This document shows positions 13,313 to 25,688 of a stretch of DNA of 64,000 nt, piece after piece. The notes beneath the pieces are model-generated. The model was not told the DNA's origin, searched no databases, and saw nothing but the letters and a program-made list of their open reading frames with translations. A program made the position numbers and the translations under genes. Within the stretch, counting starts at the first letter, position 1. Each line of letters begins with the position of its first letter. The stretch is from Udeniomyces pyricola (lineage: Eukaryota; Basidiomycota; Tremellomycetes; Cystofilobasidiales; Mrakiaceae), in NCBI GenBank assembly GCA_039545295.1, contig BCIK01000021.1, forward strand, positions 1 to 64,000, written 5' to 3'.

Positions 13313-16144
13313 ATGCCACCCAAGAAATCCATCTACCGACAGCCCGGTGCCCAGCACTTCCAGCTCGTCCATCGATCCCAGCGAGACCCCCTCATCAATG
13401 ACCCCGAAGCCGGCGCTCGCGTCTTCAAGTCTATCTCCAAGGACCAAAAGGTAACTCATCGTTTCCCTGGTTTACCTTGTCGTTTGCTCTGGGTTCAACC
13501 TACATAATCCTCCGTCGGCCGACCTCTACAAGAGGAAAACCACAACACTCGGACACATAGCGTCCTCCACATCGGATAGACGGGGGAGTGTGTCTGCGGG
13601 CATGTGTGTGTGGAAGTATACCGGATACTGATCGCCACATTCGCTGCTGCCATGCTACCTCAAACCCTGCGTAACCCACTCCCTCGCCCGTACTTTAACT
13701 CCTTTACCATAGGGAAAAACCCGAGCCGAGATCGAACCGGAGCACCCTGAAGCCGTACGCGCCAACGAAGGTGAAGCCACGCTCTATGGAGTTTACTACG
13801 ACGACACCGAATACGACTACATGCAACATCTTCGAGGCGTTGGCGAAGGTGAAGGGGACGGACAACTCCTCGCTGCTCCCATTCCGAAACCTACTAAGCG
13901 AGCCGCCGCGGCGAAAGCTCAAGGGGGTTTCATCGAACGTACTCAACCTTCCTCGACGGCTTCCGGCTCGACCTCACGCTTTGCCCTTCCGGCCGATGTC
14001 CTCCCTTCGACTTCCGAACTTCCTCTCGCCCAAGCTTACTCGCGTCTCAACGCGGAGCTGCCGAGTGAGCTTCAGGGACTTCAACCCGATATGGACCCTC
14101 ATCTGAGGCAGGTTCTCGAGGCGCTTGAGGATGAGGCGTTCGTCGATGACGAGGATGAGGATGCATGGTTGGGAGAGCTCGTCGAGACGGGTGAAGTTGA
14201 CTCCATGATGGAGGTCGAGGAGTACGAGTTCGATGAATGGGGAATCAACGACGATGAGCTCGTCTACCCAGAGGACGATCAGGAGGGCTACGACGATGAT
14301 GAGGGAGCGTCGCAACCGCAAGGAGGATCTGCGGTTGGAGGGGGAGAGGTCAAGGAGGAGAGCTGGGAAGATAGATTCAAGGCCTTCAAGAAGTCTGAGG
14401 ACAAGGCTCGGGCCGAGGCGGCAGCTGCTTCAGATGACGAGGATGAGGATCGAGGGACTGAAGGTGGGGATACCGTATCGGGTCTCCCAACGATGAGCGT
14501 CATTGGCGCCAAAAAGAGGAGAAAAGGTCAGAGTGACGCTTCCGGGTACAGCATGAGTTCGAGTTCCATGTTCCGAAACAAGGGGCTAAGCACGCTTGAC
14601 GAGAAGTTTGACCGAGTGAGTAAATATTCCTCAAGTCCTTTCTCGGCTACATCGCTGTCGTCTGATTTAGGATGGTCCACGACGTTTTGCTGTGTGCTCT
14701 TGATCAGACATGCGTTACTGATCTACGTTGTCTGTTCTCTTTCCATCTTACCCCTTTTCGTACGCTTTCTTGCTCGTCTACTGGGAAATGCTTTCCTTCC
14801 AGATCGAGCGCATCTACGAAGAGGATTCCGAGGACGACGAAGATCCTTCCGATACCGAGTACGACTCCAACGGCGATCCTATCCCGACCGACGCGCCGAC
14901 GCTCGTCACGCGGGAAGATTTTGATTCGATCCTCGACGACTTTATCGACAATTTCGAGATCGTCGGCAACAAGCTCAAGCCCGTTATGGAGGGTGCGACG
15001 CCGATGGAGAAGTTGACGACGATGCGACAAGGGATGGGCGTTGGAGAGGATGCTGAGAGGGAAAGGAAGCGTGTTTTGGAGTTGAACCGACAGATGGAGG
15101 CGCTTGGATGGGACGAAGAAGAGGAAGACGCAAAGCTGCCCGAGCAAGCTGTCGCGGGTGAACATAAGGAGGGTTGGGATTGCGAGACGATTCTCAGTAA
15201 GTCCGACCGAGATCCATCGTGCACGATCGAGTTTGTTGCGATCAGTAGCTGAACGTTTGCATTTTTCCTTTCCTTCCTTTCCTTCCTTTCTTTCCTTTCT
15301 AACCCATCCCTTCTAACTTATTGATCCAAAGGTACCTACTCGACGCTTGAGAACCACCCTCGTCTGATTGATGAGCGAGTTCGAGTTCCTCGGATCGAGA
15401 TCGACCCCAAGACGGGCTTCCCCATCGTCGATGGCCAGCCGACCGCAAAGCGAGGCAAGCACAACAACCGACGCCGAGGAGCTCCTCGAAGGCCAGTCGA
15501 GGCCATTGATGAAGATGAGGAAGACGAGGATGAAGAGGGCCGATTGAGCGAAGGCGAGGAAGAAGGTCAGTCGCCATCCTTTCGCCTGTTCGATCTGGTT
15601 TCTCTTTCAGAGTGTGGTACATGTCAAGTGGGGTGCGAGTATTGATTGATTATCCAACGGTGTCGGCTTGTCTCATTTTGTGTCCTTGCTTTGCCTCATG
15701 CTCTAGTCCGACGCGAGACGATCACCCGAGCCAAGGACGAGACTAAAGAGGAAAAGCGAGCTCGAAAGGCCGCTGTCAAAGAAGAGCGATCAGTACGTTG
15801 ATTTCGTCTCTCCTTTGTAGTCTTATTATCCCTCATCGGCTTGTTTAGTGTTCACTCTTGTCGCTCGTATCTCTTACTAATCCTCCTTTCTCCCCTCCTG
15901 CCCTGTGTATTTGTCCGATTCTCTCTCCTGCGCCTACCTATCCTCTACCTCTACTATTTTTCACTTTCTTTTCTGGTCAATAAAAAAGGCTCGTCGGGCC
16001 CAAAAGAAATCGACCAAAAACATCTTTGCTCACGAGCGCAACGTTCAGATCAACCAGCACCGGGGCAAAGTCGCCGACGGACGGGCCAGCGATCTCTCCG
16101 TCGCCGTCGACCGCGAAAAAGTCGGAATCGTCCGACTTGTCTGA
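13313..16144 (+). CDS. LTV1: LTV1, 40S ribosome biogenesis factor
   Basis: LTV1 is a late 40S assembly factor that sits on the pre-40S head near uS3 and leaves after phosphorylation. The start at 13313 gives KKSIYRQPGAQHFQLVHRSQ and DPLINDPEAGARVF, the highly conserved LTV1 N-terminus. After the first intron come RANEGEATLYGVYYDDTEYD and YDYMQHLRGVG, again family hallmarks. The middle is very acidic (Asp/Glu-rich from about 14100 to 14470). The basic C-terminus lies in the last exon (ARRAQKKSTKNIFAHERNVQ), with a stop at 16142-16144. At least six exons; introns begin near 13450, 14613, 15195, 15565 and 15791. The neighbouring F-box gene is convergent. Confidence 0.92.
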
Positions 16145-16826
16145 GCGAAAGACGAGTAGAGAGGAGGAAATATGGCGGGAGTTGGAAGGGCCCAACGAAG
16201 GGAGAGAATAATCAGATGGAGACCAGTGGAGGAAAGCTTGGAGTTTCTCTTTTCTTCTTCTTTCTTTTTTGCTGCTCTTTTGGGTGTCTGTGTGTCTTTC
16301 TTTTTGTGTATGTCTTGTGTTTTTGCTTTTTTTTTTCGTTTCGCCTTGCCCTTAGACCACTTCCATTTTCTCGTGTTTTACGTTAAGAGGTCCATCGTCT
16401 CTCTATCTGCTACCTTCAGTCCCTTTCACATCTTCCTCCCCCCTTTCCCCCAATCCTCTCGCCGCACTCGCCAGTTGCTACTTTTTCCCTTATTTTTCCT
16501 TCTAACGCAACTTGGACGTTACCAAGTTTGTTCCGCACGTCGTCTCGTTTGCACTTTTTCTCTCTCTTCATTTGCATTCCATCCTACTGAGCGCTTCTCT
16601 CTCTATCTTATCTCTGTTTCTTACATCTCCTCGTCCCTCGATCGCCCCTTCCAATCCCATGTGTCTAACTGTCCCAATCTCATAGAATTAAGGAAAGATG
16701 AGACTCGTGCTTTGAACGATTAACCCGCCCAAAAACACATTCACACCCAACGTCACGACTCAAACCATTTCCATCCATCTCACTCATCGCGTTCGTACGT
16801 AATATTAAATCTCAGCAGGGACCTGA
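16145..16826. other. convergent intergenic region
   Basis: Lies between the 3' ends of LTV1 (plus) and the F-box gene (minus). It is strongly T- and pyrimidine-rich on the plus strand (16240-16660). The long plus-strand open frame across it translates to Phe/Ser/Leu runs typical of untranslated DNA. No gene seen. Confidence 0.5.
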
Positions 16827-18744
16827 TCAAAAAACCCGACCTTCAGAGTCCCTTCCCCATCGATCGACCAAGGCGATTTCACCTCGTTTCAACCACTCCG
16901 TACACGCGACGACCATGGCGACCTCCCTATGGCCCTCCCAACCAAACTGAAAGTTGCTGCGTACGAGCTCTTTCAACCGAGGGAAGCGAGTCGATAGGCA
17001 AGGGGAATACTGCAGGTCGGTTGGGGGTCCACAAAACGTGCTCCGGTCGCGGATCCGTTCGATTCCGTCAAGCTCAACGTCGAAGTTGGTCTTCTCCTTT
17101 TGTTGATGATCATGATGATGATCATGATGTTGATCAACAGGGGCCGTTTCTCGAGCGGCCGTCCAATCAAACGCAATTTCTCCTGCAAAGTACCTCAAGA
17201 CATCTTCTTCTTCTCCTTCTCCTTCGTCTTCTCCTCCCGCGTTCTCGTAGTCGTCGGCCTCTCTATGGTCGATCGATCCTGCTTCGGGTTCGGGATCCAT
17301 GTGTCCGACCCAATACCAATCACCCACGATAAGCCGCTCGAGCCGGCCGTGTCCTCGCTCGAAAAACGCCTGGAGGTTGACGTTGTTGTTGACGTGAAGC
17401 GAGCAAAGATTGGGCAGTCGAGTCTCAGCAGAGCGAAGAGAGGTCAGAGAGGATGGGAGCGTGATAGGGTTGAGCGAACAAAGGGAGAGTTGGCGAAGAT
17501 TCGAGTGGAGATGAGGACACGTCGTCAAGAGGGTTGAGAGGAATTCATCGGGCGTCTTCTCCTTTGAGCCGAGTAGATGAGGAGGAGGAGTAGCAACCAG
17601 AGGTGGAGGGAGAACTGGTTGGACCCTCGCTCGCAGGTCGTGAAGAGATAAAGTAGAGAGTGAGGTCAGGAAGGGAGCGACGGTTTGCATGAAGGTTTCC
17701 AGGTGATGGGGTTGATGGCAATGGGTCAAGTGAAGCGAGGTGAGATGACTGAGCGTCGAAGGGGTCAGCCAGCGAGTACGTGGATGGTCATCTGGAATAC
17801 GTTCGTGAGCGATAGATAGTTCTGGTCCCGCATGAGCGTCTACGGCAGAGGACATCATGGCGAGGAAGCTAGGAAGATTGCCAGCAAACGATTCCAGAGG
17901 AGGCTTCCAATCCTCGCCCTTATCGCCCACGAGAGCTTGGCTATCCCGAACTTCGACGAATCCATTTCCATGATCGAGTCGATCAAATCCCGGCGGCATT
18001 GTAAGGGACTTCAAGTTGATGAACGGTCGAAGAAGAAGATGAGCGTCCTTGATCGAGGGGATTCGGGAGCCATTGGAAGCCGAGGGGAGTCGTCGAAGAT
18101 TGAGAAGTCGAGCGTAGGTCGCGTGCTGAGGGTGGGCATCGAGATGATCTAGCAGCCGATGCCACGAGTCTAGACTCGTGAAGGAAAGCTCACGGTAGAG
18201 CAGAGGAGTTGCGATACACTGAGGCATGCCAAGCATCAAGACACCATGATCGAGAAGCCCGGATGCGAAAGACGTTTCGAGTGAAAGAGACCAGAAAAAG
18301 AAAGAAGGAAGGTCAGATAAGGGTTTTTATCAAGATAAAATAGAAAATCCTCTGAGCTTTGGTGCCTCAACCAAATCAGATAGGAAGACAGAAGGAGTTG
18401 TCACATACGTTCCATTCGACCGAAACCAAGCAGGCTTTGAGCAGGAGGTTGTACCCTCCTCGAATGGCTTCGGCTTCGTCCTCCAGGAAGAATGATCGCG
18501 CTCGGTCCGTCGAGACGAGAAGGACGTGTCGAATGAGATCGGGAGGGAGAGCAGGGAGTACCATCCGATAGTTTTGGTGGTCCGTGAAGAGCCGGTATGC
18601 TAGGATCACTGGGGTAAGGAGAGAAGCTGACGGAGAGTCGCTAGGTGAAGAAGAAAACACGGAGCGTTTTGACGAGTGCGAGGCAGTCGTCGGGGACCTC
18701 AGCAGTAGAGCATCAAGCACGAGTCTTGACGTCGACCTTGCCAT
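16827..18744 (-). CDS. F-box protein with leucine-rich C-terminal part
   Basis: Probable substrate receptor of an SCF ubiquitin ligase. The F-box is read as LPPDLIRHVLLVSTDRARSF and continues to LLLKACLVSVEWN. An intron with donor GTATGT (18405) and acceptor GCCTCAG (near 18223) joins this to CIATPLLYRELSFTSLDSW, the usual continuation of fungal F-box proteins. The rest has LRR-like strands (LSHLTSLHLTHCHQPHHLE, LRQLSLCSLNPITLPSSL), a low-complexity acidic segment near 17170-17260 and His-rich residues near 17110. The start at 18744 gives a 60-residue disordered leader; the ATG at 18564 directly before the F-box is an equally good choice. The substrate is unknown. Confidence 0.7.
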
Positions 18745-19044
18745 ATTGGGTCAACATCATGTCACTGTTGGTCACGAGCTCAACGTAGAGTGATCATTTG
18801 GAGCTGAGGTTGGAGACACAGCGGGGTGTGTGTGTGAGTGAGAGCTGTACTAGGATCGACGAGAATGTCGAATCTGAACGTACATCAAACTGCGCGTCTA
18901 ACATGCTGGGGTGACGTCATCGAATCCCTCCCAGACGCTTGAGGGCTCGGATGATCGACGTCTGATCGATCCGGTCAGCAGTTCGCGTCTTTCCCTCACA
19001 CCGAACCCCCTCTGTTTGACTCAAACTAATCTAGAAGCCACGCC
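18745..19044. promoter_or_regulatory. divergent promoter, F-box gene / unknown gene
   Basis: 300 bases between two start codons facing away from each other. It holds a short TG-rich stretch near 18825 and no recognised element. Confidence 0.4.
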
Positions 19045-20726
19045 ATGTCTACTGCCCCATCCACCGACCAAACGGCGATAGACAATTCGTATGAGGCCGA
19101 GCGTCAGGCCAACATTGCTGCGAACCAAGCTCTGCTTGCTTCCCTTGGCATCGAACGCGTGTGTATTCCGTCCCTTTGTCTATCCTCAACTTCTCTCATA
19201 ACCTCATAACGCGTTTCATAACTTGCTCTGGGCTTCTACTTTCATGTGCTCCTATCTCACAGCCCCACGAACCTGTCAAACCGATTCCTTCCCTCCCCGG
19301 CACCCGCAAACGTAAATCCATCCCCTATGATGAACGTCCAAGAACCCATATGGAGCCCTCTCGGAAGTCTGCCCGAATCTCGGCCCTCCCTGCTCCTGAA
19401 CCGGACGAACTTCCAGATTCTGACGATGAGACGGCATCGTCCATCCGTGCCCCACCCAAGGGGACCATACGTATCCGGCAACTGCCAAGACCAGCGTCGC
19501 CCCCGGCTGCCACCGTCGATGAGGATTACGATCCTAGTTATCGCGCCCCAAGGCCCAAGAGGGACGCCGAAGAAGGAGGAAAGGGTGTCTTTCTATTTGA
19601 AGAAGGGTACGAAGGGTTTACGCCAAATTTGAGTCCAGAGGAAATGATGCGGGGTGGCATGTTTGGGGGAACTGCCTTTATGTAAGCGCTCAGTCCCACA
19701 TACTACTAACCCTAGATAGCATACTTGTCCTGGTCTCGATCCAACAATTAGCTGTATAGTCTCTGGACGCCCATACTCACCACATGACTTGTGCTTCTCT
19801 TCTTCCCTTTGGTCATCTTTCTGCGACCAACGACTTCGAATGAAACGTAGGGCTACGTTTTCCAACGTTTTGAGGAAAGATATGCCAGAGGACTATAAAG
19901 AGTTCCCATCGGAATGGTACACCAACCCTGACCTTGACAGTAAGTACCCTATCGCTCCGCAGCCTTGTTCTCTCACATCCTCTCCAGCTTGATCGAGGCC
20001 AACTCCGTCTGATTCTCTTCTTCGGATTTACTCCGATTCAGTTCCAACCTACCTCACTTCCCAAGTCTACGATCCCGATACAAATTGTTACGGCCGAAAA
20101 GCATCTCAATCCTTGCAAGAGAACGAAAAGTTTGGTTGGGTTCAAGCTCAAGATCCTCGAGGCTGGTTCCAATGGTACTTTCGATTCTGGCTCGGAAGGC
20201 GATCGCGTGATGTGGGTTTTCGAAAATCCACCTTCTGTTTTGGAGGTTCTCTGATTAGATTCATCTCGTGGTCTACTGCCTGCTGACTTTCGCTCACGTG
20301 CTCGGTAATTCTCATTCCTCTCGACTTTTTAGGATGCAAGGCAGATCTCGAGATGGGCTAAAGCCGTTGGTCCCAACGGCCGCTTCAAAAAGAGTCTCAT
20401 CAAATCGGGTAGGTGAATCATCACTGTCATTGTCCGTTCTTGCCTCTCCGAATCCAGAGTTGACGTCCTTTTGACCTCTGGACTATACTTCCTTGCTTCC
20501 ATCCTCAGTCGCTGCCTCGAAAGGCGAGGATGCATGGTGCGATCCGGAATACCAACCAGTTCTCCGACAAACACTCCATCACTGTGAGTTTTATTTCTCT
20601 CTCACAGAGGCTATTCTTCGGAGTACATGCTAACGTCAAGAGTCTTTGAATGGGGGTGTTCCCGATGATGCAGGGGCGGTGGTATTGACCAAGAAGGCGT
20701 TTGAAGAAACCATTGAGAGGCTTTGA
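19045..20726 (+). CDS. conserved protein of unknown function, Trp-rich motif
   Basis: I do not recognise a named family. The start at 19045 gives a short N-terminal exon (MSTAPSTDQTAIDNSYEAER). This is followed by a Pro/Arg-rich basic segment with nuclear-signal-like RKRK, then FSNVLRKDMPEDYKEFPSEW. A distinctive block follows near 20080-20210: YDPDTNCYGRK, then DPRGWFQWYFRFWLGRR. After an intron it continues as DARQISRWAKAVGPNGRFKK (20335-20407), then EDAWCDPEYQPVLRQTLHHW and a short tail ending at 20724-20726. The Trp/Arg-rich block followed by an RW..AvGPnGRF segment looks like a conserved fold, and I have the impression that similar fungal proteins exist, but I cannot name a function. Six or more exons with short introns. 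Confidence 0.7.
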
Positions 20727-21202
20727 GTCCTGGGCACCACGACAGTTCTATATATACAACCAACGCTCTCGACGATGATTTCTCCTTATAGCTATTTCAC
20801 CGAATCACGCTCTACACATTTGCCGGCATTTGTCACCATCATTGTATCCCCTAGAATTTATACCATGTCATGTTGTCATATCTCTCGGCGTCTTGAGTTC
20901 CACGCAAGAACAGTGTAGTAACGAAGCTTTTGGTGAATCACACTCACACGATGTCTGTTCATATAGTCGATGATAGCTTATCGAGTGTCTTACTGGGATG
21001 TATGGAATAGATGATGTGTACGGCGTATGTGTAGGTTATACCACCACCTAATACATCGCATATCGCCGACGTCAAACATGCAACACTCAATTTCAAGGGC
21101 CCAAAACGCTCTCTGCCAAACGTCCTCTTCCGACACCAACTCCGTCCGTCTCACACCAACGCCCACGCCTTCACTCTCTATCCATCTCTTACGGTCACCA
21201 CT
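20727..21202. other. intergenic region
   Basis: 476 bases between two same-strand genes: the 3' end of the Trp-rich protein gene and the promoter of the MYND gene. AT-rich in the middle; nothing specific seen. Confidence 0.4.
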
Positions 21203-22660
21203 ATGAAACCCTCGGCATCCCGACCCTTGACGGCAGAGTACCTCGTGCATGAGCTCGGACTCGAAGACGGCAAGGATGAGTTCCAACCCCGTACGCCCGC
21301 AAGGCTCGCAGAGGTCCGTCGCCGTCTCTTTGACCTTACATTTGCCCATAGGAAGGCAACCGCTGCTGCCGCTAATGAACCCTTGAGGTCAGAGACGAAC
21401 GTACTGATGTATGAATCCGATCTGGGACGATAGCTTCAGCAAACCATCTTTATGGCCAAAGGCGGTGTGGACTTTGAGGCTTACAAACTGGCGAGCGTAC
21501 GTGACTCTTTCGTTGGCTCTATCATTTCCTACCTCACACTCTCATGGTTCTTTTCATCTATGTGAAACCTTTTCATGACCACGCCTTGGCAGATCGAGAT
21601 CAAAGCCTATTGAACATGGGCTGGCAGGCTGACCATCGTCACTAAACCCTTTTTTTTTTCCTTTACGATGGCTCGTATCATACAACAAAACAGTATAAAG
21701 CTCAAGCCCTCTACCTCCCTCGACTCTTCACCGCGATCAACCTTCTCTTCTCCCCCTCGGTGCTGGCCTCTCTCGATCCTTCCCTTCACCTCTCCAAAGA
21801 CACCGCCGAAAAGACCTATCATCTCATGCAGCGACTCGAGATTTTTTCGACGATTGCCGTCAACCTCTCTGGCTTGGTATCGTATCTCAAGACGCTGGAT
21901 GAGGACAAATACATCAGGCTTGAGGCTATCGTGTTGATGCTGTACCATTACTCGATGAGAGTAAGTTTCAAAGGGCTTACCTCTGCTTTCATAGCTTTCA
22001 AGTTTGAGCGGTTGGATGATGGAGCTGTTCATCGATCCAGACATTGACTCGTTCCATCCGCCTCTTTCCCTTCTTTGTCCTCTGACCTTTCTTCACACTA
22101 TCTCCATCTTTTCCTTCCCACACTTCTAGAATTGGGAACCTCAATCTCCCGCTCATGCCACAATCCTTCCTTTCGCCATCAACACTACCACGACCTTCCT
22201 TCAATTCGCCGCTTTCCACGAGTTCCACCGAGCCGTCTTCAAAACCCATCGGTACCCTTTCCCTTCCTCCTCCCTCACACCTTTGGCCGTTGAGTCCTAT
22301 CATCGCTTACGTACGGCCTTACTCGCCAACTGTCACCATGGTTTCAAGCCCGATTCGAGTTCGGCCGAGCACGTCAAGCAAGAAGTCCAAGGCACGCTCG
22401 CCCTCTGGGACACCATCTTTGCCGCCATGGAGAACGGGGGCGAACTCGTCGAGAACGAAGATCTCAGTCAGACCGGCACGTTCTTGACGGCGTGTGAGGA
22501 CGAAGGCATGGCGAATTGCGTTGGGTCAGCAGGACGGGGTCCGGGCACACTCATTTGTTCGAAATGTCGAGTGGCGAGGTATTGTTCAAAGGAGCATCAA
22601 AAGAGCTCCTGGCGAGACCACAAGCGGGTATGCATCCGACCGGTTTGGATGGGACCGTGA
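21203..22660 (+). CDS. MYND-type zinc-finger protein
   Basis: Protein with a helical N-terminal part and a C-terminal MYND zinc finger; such fingers mediate protein-protein contacts, often in transcriptional repression. The start at 21203 gives MKPSASRPLTAEYLVHELGL. Helical segments follow in later exons (LHLSKDTAEKTYHLMQRLEI, LDEDKYIRLEAIVLMLYHYS, LTPLAVESYHRLRTALLAN). The finger lies at about 22520-22640: GTLICSKCRVARYCSKEHQ, then SSWRDHKRVC. The last canonical Cys of the YCxxxCQ element is replaced by His (EHQ), which can still bind zinc. The first Cys pair is not a clear CxxC; the candidate Cys residues just before it are spaced CEDEGMANC. The stop is at 22658-22660. The partner is unknown. 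Confidence 0.7.
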
Positions 22661-22679
22661 AGGCCGCCGTTTGAGAATA

Positions 22680-22706
22680 ATGATGATGATGATGATGATG
22701 ATGATG
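22680..22706. repeat. (ATG)n microsatellite
   Basis: Nine perfect ATG/GAT triplets just after the stop codon of the MYND gene, so inside its 3' untranslated region. Confidence 0.9.
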
Positions 22707-22840
22707 AGCTTTCTGACTCAAGTACATGTAATATGGTCATTCCGAGCTCTCTACCATACTGTTCCCCTCAGAGAGTTTCGGATCAAATCACGTGGAAGAG
22801 CGAGACAGCCATCTAACAGAACGTAACACGAATGCGCATT

Positions 22841-24988
22841 TTATCCTTCTACCTCGCTCGGCGATCCAGCCATTCTCGACCAACTCTGAGAATTCACCAC
22901 ATCTTTGGCTTCCTCTTCTAGACGGTCGGCGTTGGGAGAAGCCGAACCCGAGTCCGATCCGACAGACCGCTGAAACCGAACTCGTCGGTCACTATCTCCA
23001 TCAACATCCATCCCACTATCTCCTCCCGGGAGGATATGATGCTCGAACAAAGTGTCAACAATATCCTCCGTGCTACTTTCCCCTCCTAAAGCTTCTTCAT
23101 TCGCCGCCATCTCTGACCCATCTTCCTGACTAAACCCTCCTCCCACGACCCCTTCAATCACCTCATCCTCATCCTCCTCATCCATCCCCAAACCCAATTG
23201 ATTCATATCCACCAAACCTCCTTCACCTACCCCTGAAACATTCGTACTATCGCCTCTCTTCAACGTACTTCTCGTCACTCTCCTCTCCCCTCCGCGACCA
23301 CCTTCGACTTTCGTCTTCCGTCGACCTCCCCCTGCCCTTCGGTGGTGATGGCCGCTACCTCTCGGTCGACCCCTCGTAGACCGTCTGGAGGCTGTCACCC
23401 CAAACTCATAATCCGACCCATCCTCGTCGTCATCATCCTCATCTTCGTCGTCAGATGAGACATGGGTTCCATAAGTTCGACCACCACCACTCCCACCACC
23501 ACCACCACTGCGACTCTCTGCCCTCTTTGATCTCCCAATTCCTCCAACACTGATACTTCCACCCCTCGTCCCGATCGGACCGGCTTCAAACTCTTCCTCA
23601 TCTGAAGAAAAGTAGTGCATCGCTCTGGGAAACGCGACGGTTGGGGCTATCGTTGTCGTCGTCGTCGACGACGATCTCAACCCTGTCCGACTCGCTCCTG
23701 CACTCGATCTACGACGGGCACGCAAAGAGCCCGCCGATCCGCCCAGCAACGCCGTAGATGTCGATAGGGAAGATGATGCGGGTACAGGTGCGGCTGTCGG
23801 TCCTGATGCGGAAGGTGGGGCAGTAGGCGAGTAGGCTAGCGGTGCAAACGTGAGGGTTCGAGAGTGAGGAAGGAGAGGAACGGGAAGAGTCGTGAGTGCG
23901 TTCGCCGGGGGTTGAGCAGAATGATGACGAGGATGCAGATGGGGAAAGTGAGGTTGCTTGGTTGTAGAAGAGTGCTGTTGATGTTGATGTTGCTTGGAAG
24001 GGATTTCAAAGATGAGATCGGATCCGATAAGTTCAGTCAGGCGACCTCGAAAGACTTGGTTGTTGATTTTGAGAAAGGGAGTGGGCGTATTGAGGCCCTG
24101 GAGGATCGCCGTCGTGAAACCAGAGGCCACATGGAACAGAAGAAGATTGTCAGTTTCTGAAGAAGGATCTCGGTCAAAGAGCGATGACGGATTGTGCTCT
24201 TCGATCCACCACTGTATGCCTATTTCCTCTTTCACTTCAAGAACAATCAGTCCAAGACTCACAACCAATGACCACGTATGTTTGCCCCTGAGCTCCTCTG
24301 GCAACTGGTTCTCATAACCCCCGCCAGCTCCGCCAGGAGCATGATCTCCTCCGTAACCTTGACTGAGTTCACTCGTTTGACTCTCTGCTCTCCTAAACGA
24401 AGACGGACCTGCCTCAGCATTGAGGTTCTCTCCATCCTCACCATCAACCTCACCACCCACATCAGAACCGCCCTCATTCTCTTCCCCATCCTCCTGTCTT
24501 CCTCCTTGTGTTGGACCCTGCTCATTCCGGTCATTCCCCCTTCCCACCAACGACGTCGCTATCGGATCTTCTCTAAGCCCGACTTGAGTGCCAGAACCAG
24601 AGGTCCCCTCATGTTGCGAGCCTGAATGACGAAAGATGGGGGACGTCGCTAATCGCGCGGTATCGATCGCAGAGGAAAGTGAAAGGGTGACGTAAAATTC
24701 CTGGAAGAACCATACGGTTTGGATGAGAATTGAGACAGGTTTGCAAAAGAGACAGCATGTATCAGATGGTCATTCTCTTTAAGATACTGCGTATCAATCA
24801 AGTCCAGTCTTTGGATATAGTGAAGACGCGATGGGGATCTCAAATGGGAACATAAAAAGGGGGGGGGGGAAGGGAGAGCCGACCTCTATCTCCTCTTCCC
24901 ATTCTTGATCCGAGGCAAGGCCGTCATCATCTGAGCCGAAATGAGTGACTTCGACGTAAGTCTGAGGGATGATCGATGTGTTGGACAT
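22841..24988 (-). CDS. TFIIIC subunit, tau55/GTF3C6-like
   Basis: Likely the small TFIIIC subunit that helps RNA polymerase III recruitment at tRNA genes. The start at 24988 gives MSNTSIIPQTYVEVTHFG followed by acidic DQEWEEEIE. After an intron that includes an 11-G tract comes EFYVTLSLSSAIDTARLATS, the first strands of the triple-barrel fold. A disordered acidic linker follows. The barrel then ends with TPFLKINNQVFRGRL and TELIGSDLIFEIP, which strongly resembles the family's 'Y/F-R/E-G-x-W/L-x-x-x-L-G-T/S-D-L-I-F' signature. The C-terminal half (24000-22841) is a very long low-complexity tail, Ser/Pro-, Gly/Arg- and Asp/Glu-rich, with segments such as SSDDEDEDDDDEDGSDYEF. The stop is at 22841-22843. 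Convergent with the MYND gene, about 180 bases apart. Confidence 0.72.
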
Positions 24989-25688
24989 AGTAGTGACTGT
25001 GGAGTCCGGGTAAGAAAAGAAGGACCGGAGTGAGGAGAAGGGCGAAACGCGTCTGTTTAAAAGCTATTGGCTGCAGAAAGGAGCCGACTGGATCGTGGGT
25101 CAGAATGGATGCAGCAAACTGAGAATACGGGGGAAAAAAGGGATGACATACTGGAAGATTGAGAAATGAAAGACTGGACGCTGTGGAGCAAGCAGCTCAG
25201 AAGAGAAGGTAGACCTGGCCCCGTCGAAGTGTGGTTGATGATGGAATGACATCGACGCGTCTGCCATCGGCTCAACGCGCTTTGCCGCGCGGTCGTGAAC
25301 ATGAATATATATGAATAGTATACATGAGAACTAGTATATATATACATATATGAGAAGTATATATGGCAGCTGTATATTCTACCTGATAGTTGCGGAATTC
25401 TGGCATAAACACGTCTACCTGACGTACTACGACGTGGCCTATCATGGTTCGGATGACTCATGCAACATGTATGTATTGTAGAAAATTGATTAAACTTCGC
25501 TTGGGTGACTTGCATCCTGCGATGGCTCGACACGCGTCACGGGGGACATGGGATCGAATCGATATGCTTTCATGATTGTGTTTCCATCATGATCCACCAT
25601 CCCTTTGTTTCTCCCGACCACGACCATCTCATCTCACTTGTCCCACGCCACATATACATACACCATCCATAGATCCCGCTCTCGGACC
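24989..25688. other. intergenic region, divergent promoters
   Basis: 700 bases between the TFIIIC-like gene and the F-box-like gene, which point away from each other. It holds an AT-rich (TATA)-type stretch at about 25303-25370 and a CT-rich stretch just before 25689. No open frame is convincing. Confidence 0.4.

Noticed and set aside
22841..24988. Reading the acidic/Gly-rich minus-strand gene as a chromatin or SANT-type protein
   Set aside because: The VFRGRLTELIGSDLIF segment and the EFYVTLSL strand point to the TFIIIC small-subunit fold; the acidic tail alone is not informative.
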